DNA of 64,000 nt from positions 580,726 to 644,725 of the forward strand of contig PTFA01000362.1 in the NCBI GenBank assembly GCA_003342895.1, in the 5' to 3' direction. The stretch comes from Casuarius casuarius. Taxonomy: Eukaryota; Chordata; Aves; Casuariiformes; Casuariidae. Numbering within the stretch: position 1 is the stretch's first letter; each line of letters starts with the position of its first letter. Positions 61,441 to 64,000 of this stretch are shown here, in pieces. The position numbers were made by a program, and so were the translations under genes. The notes below the pieces were generated by a model, which saw nothing but the letters and a program-made list of their open reading frames with translations, made no database searches and was not told the origin of the DNA.

Positions 61441-63879
61441 CAGTGCTGAAAGAAACTTGGTNCTTAACCTGGGTTCTTGTTACTGTGAACTCTGCCTCAG
61501 AGTACAGCACTAGAAGGAGCGCTACAAAGAGTAGAGTTGGGGTTGCCAAGCTCTTATGGGCGCTTCCTCCTCTTCTGTCCTAGTCCATTGGATTGACTGG
61601 GTATGAGGCAGTGGATGCCATGGCTGACAGCTGCTGTGTCCTGGGGGTGATATGGGCAGTTCTCCCAATCTTGCCCTTGGCGGAGGCTGCAAGGCTCTTG
61701 CTTGCTCAGTCTCTCTTGGCCAAGCTTGGGAGAGCTTAAGANCCATAAATGCTCCAAGAGCTGAGGTGGGAGGAGGTGACAGCAAAGTGTATCCAGTTGN
61801 GTATGTGTGGGAAACGATGCTTTAAGAGCCCTCCCTCCCATCCTCTGCCCTGCACTTGATTTGAGAACTCCTTGTACAACCTGTCTCCTGCTCATGGAAA
61901 CCTAAGCATGGGGTCTGGCAAGGGCAAGTCAAAACAGTGAAGATCGTGGTTGTCACTTGTGTTTAATTGGGTATGCTGGCCTGGAGGGGCTTTAGTTCCC
62001 CAGCTGACTGAACACATGGAGGGCCCAACTGGTGCTTTGCTCTTTGTTTAGTAATGAGCAACGTATGGAGGCAGCTGGTGCTAACTGTATAGCTGTGTTA
62101 GTGCTGTGGGTGCTGAGCGCAAGGTTTGTTCCTCCTGTCTTTACCTCCCCCAGGCTGTGATGGGCTGTATCCCTTCCTGCCAAACCAAGCAGTTTCTGCT
62201 GAGTGGGGTGGAAGGCGGGTAAGATCCCTGAAGACTGGGACCAGTATAATCCCTGTCACTCTGCAGTAAAGTGGAGCCCTTTGGGCTACCTGATGCTTCA
62301 ACTGATGCTGCCCCCTGCCATGGTTCCTGGCACCCAATGGTGGTGCCTCTGAAAACAGCAGGGTTGGAGAATCCTTGCAGGCAAGCTCCCCTCCCTAGGC
62401 ATGGAGTCCTTTCCCCATGCATTACCTGCTCTGTCCTCATCTGCTTCACCAGGGCAGAGGGAACTGCCTTTTTTAGGGAACCGTTTCCCTGCATGGATGA
62501 AGCATAACTGCTTTCTAGGATGACATGCGTTGACAAGCAGACAGCACAACATGCTGCCAGGAGAGCACAGGTTATCACTGTCCTGTCTGACTGCAGCTGG
62601 GCAGCAGCACTGTCCTCTGCTTATATTGGGCTCCAGCATCTCTCACCTGGAGGCTGTCTCTCTCCAGTAGCCTGTGATGGAGCTTCTGTTAATTGTTCTT
62701 ACTTGTTCTTGTGACTTTCTGTGTGGACGTATCACATGGCTGACATGAGACTGAAAAGCTAGCAACCNCTTTGACTTGGATGGTTGAAGGCAAAGGGGTG
62801 AAGATCCACTCTTGTGCTGCTCTGGGCTGCCTGCCCAAGTCTGGAGAAGGAAATACGCCCACACTGTAACTGCCCTGGCAGGAGCATGTGAATTGTCAGC
62901 GGGATGTGGGGAGGGGATGGGTAATGGAGNAGTTAAAGCATGCCTCAGTCAATTTGCTTTCCCAAGCATAACCAAAACCATCTTCTCCTTTGCTTCAAAG
63001 CCACTGGAAGACAAAATGCCAATCTCGCTCTTGTCTGCCCCTGTAAAGGAGAGGGGACTAGCAGAATCAGATCCATTTGTTGGGGGAGGAGGGGAGTGTC
63101 TCCTAATTCTGGTGCTTTGCAAATAGGAGATGCAAAGCTCAGGCTGTGGAGAGGGGAGCCGGGTGTCTGGGAAAGAGCCTTTATGAGGATTAATGAGTCC
63201 CTGTACAGAGGCCTCTGCATGCTGGTAAGGCTCGCCCTGCTCTGGGCCTGGGGGGAGATGGCTGCGTGGATGGGGACAGCAGCTCACTGAGTGGCATAGC
63301 CACTGACTTGGGAGCTTGCTTCATTAAGCACAGCAAAGGACGACGTGCACTAGGAGAATGCTTGCAGAAACGTAAGAGGAACGGATTAAAAGTGTGCAAA
63401 GGGGAACGTGGCTTTGAGCCAGGGGACAGTCATACCTACGCAGCGTTGCAACTGCTGCCTGCAGGACTGCCCTGCCTAAGGAAAGGTGCAGGGTGAAGCT
63501 GGTGCTGGGCTGACTCGCAGGGCAGGGCATGGCTGAGTGGGTCTGGGCCCTGGGGCTGGAAGGGGGCAGCTCTGGCCAGCGAGCAAAGAGGCTTGAAATG
63601 GCCCCAGGCAGTGACTGCTGGGCTAAGACACGAATGGAGGGAGAGGGAAAGCCGCTGCACCGCTGAACGAGCGGTGCTGTCCCCTCGGGAGGAGGCAGAA
63701 GGGGCTGCGGCCGGGAAGCTGCCTCTCTTTCCATCCCTGCTTCCCCCCCCTCCCTCTCCAGCTGCCTGCTCTGCTCAGCACTGGTTCCTCTGCAACAGGC
63801 CCAGAGGTAGCAGGGGGCAGAGGTGCCTTGATGCAGTGCAAACCGGCTGCGTTGCAAACACCCCTGCGAAGAAAAAGCT
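61441..63879. other. Intergenic DNA after PTTG1IP
   Basis: No gene recognised. It contains copy B of the dispersed repeat and scattered single N. Confidence 0.55.
63244..63330 (+). repeat. Dispersed direct repeat, copy B
   Basis: Second copy of the roughly 90-bp sequence at 60970-61060. It has a few substitutions and a 3-base deletion near GACTTGGGAGC. Confidence 0.8.
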
Positions 63880-64000
63880 GCTTTTTTCCCCCCGCCGAAC
63901 CACTCGGCCGGCGGGAAAGGCGCCCCGGCGCCCCCCCCCGCGCTTCCGGGTCCCCGTGACGCACTTTCTAGAGCTGCCGCCGGACGGGTGCGCGCCGCCG
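63880..64000. promoter_or_regulatory. CpG-rich promoter-like sequence at the right edge (possibly SUMO3)
   Basis: CpG-dense sequence with an E2F-like GCGGGAAA (63911-63918), an ETS-like CTTCCGGG (63943-63950) and a CRE-like GTGACGCA (63956-63963). This combination is common in housekeeping promoters. In human the gene just downstream of PTTG1IP, in the same orientation, is SUMO3. The edge could therefore be its promoter, but no SUMO3 coding sequence is inside the window. Confidence 0.45.

Noticed and set aside
1..64000. CRISPR arrays, bacterial operons, phage or toxin systems
   Set aside because: The window is vertebrate nuclear DNA; no spaced direct-repeat arrays or prokaryotic signals are present.

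Overview
The window is vertebrate nuclear DNA, most likely from a bird. Genes are split into short exons with GT-AG introns, there are no bacterial-style operons, CR1 LINE fragments of the avian/reptilian type are present, introns are compact, and GC-rich CpG islands are interrupted by two assembly gaps (26512-27196 and 49758-50212). Two genes can be supported exon by exon; nearly every other open frame is a chance ORF in GC-rich noncoding DNA.

Left part (1-17.3 kb, minus strand): the 5' half of a type I (calcium-regulated) diacylglycerol kinase. Ten consecutive coding exons (17006 down to 81) join in frame into 391 residues: a recoverin-homology N-terminus, a long Ser-rich linker, two canonical EF-hands and a complete first C1 zinc finger. 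The second C1 domain and the kinase domain lie beyond the left edge. Residues resemble both DGKB and DGKG; I favour DGKG. A CpG-rich start exon with an upstream ORF lies at 16940-17258.

Middle (17.3-53 kb): no gene recognised. It holds a CR1 fragment (a second one is in DGK intron 1), several CpG islands, AT-rich blocks that look like regulatory elements, and a solo LTR of an endogenous retrovirus (36399-36781) with a perfect 6-bp target-site duplication.

Right part (50.2-64 kb, plus strand): PTTG1IP (PBF), six coding exons from 54053 to 59861 including the stop. The signal-peptide exon is absent and is probably in the gap at 49758-50212. One intron (57540-57651) has a GC donor. Downstream are candidate polyadenylation signals, small duplications, and at the right edge a CpG-rich promoter-like sequence that by conserved gene order may be the start of SUMO3.

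The two genes are not known neighbours. DGK and PTTG1IP lie on different chromosomes in human, so the window holds either a lineage-specific rearrangement or a scaffold join. I saw no clear new biological system. The most notable items are the GC-AG intron, the solo LTR with clustered ambiguous bases, the DGK linker and uORF, and the unexplained synteny.
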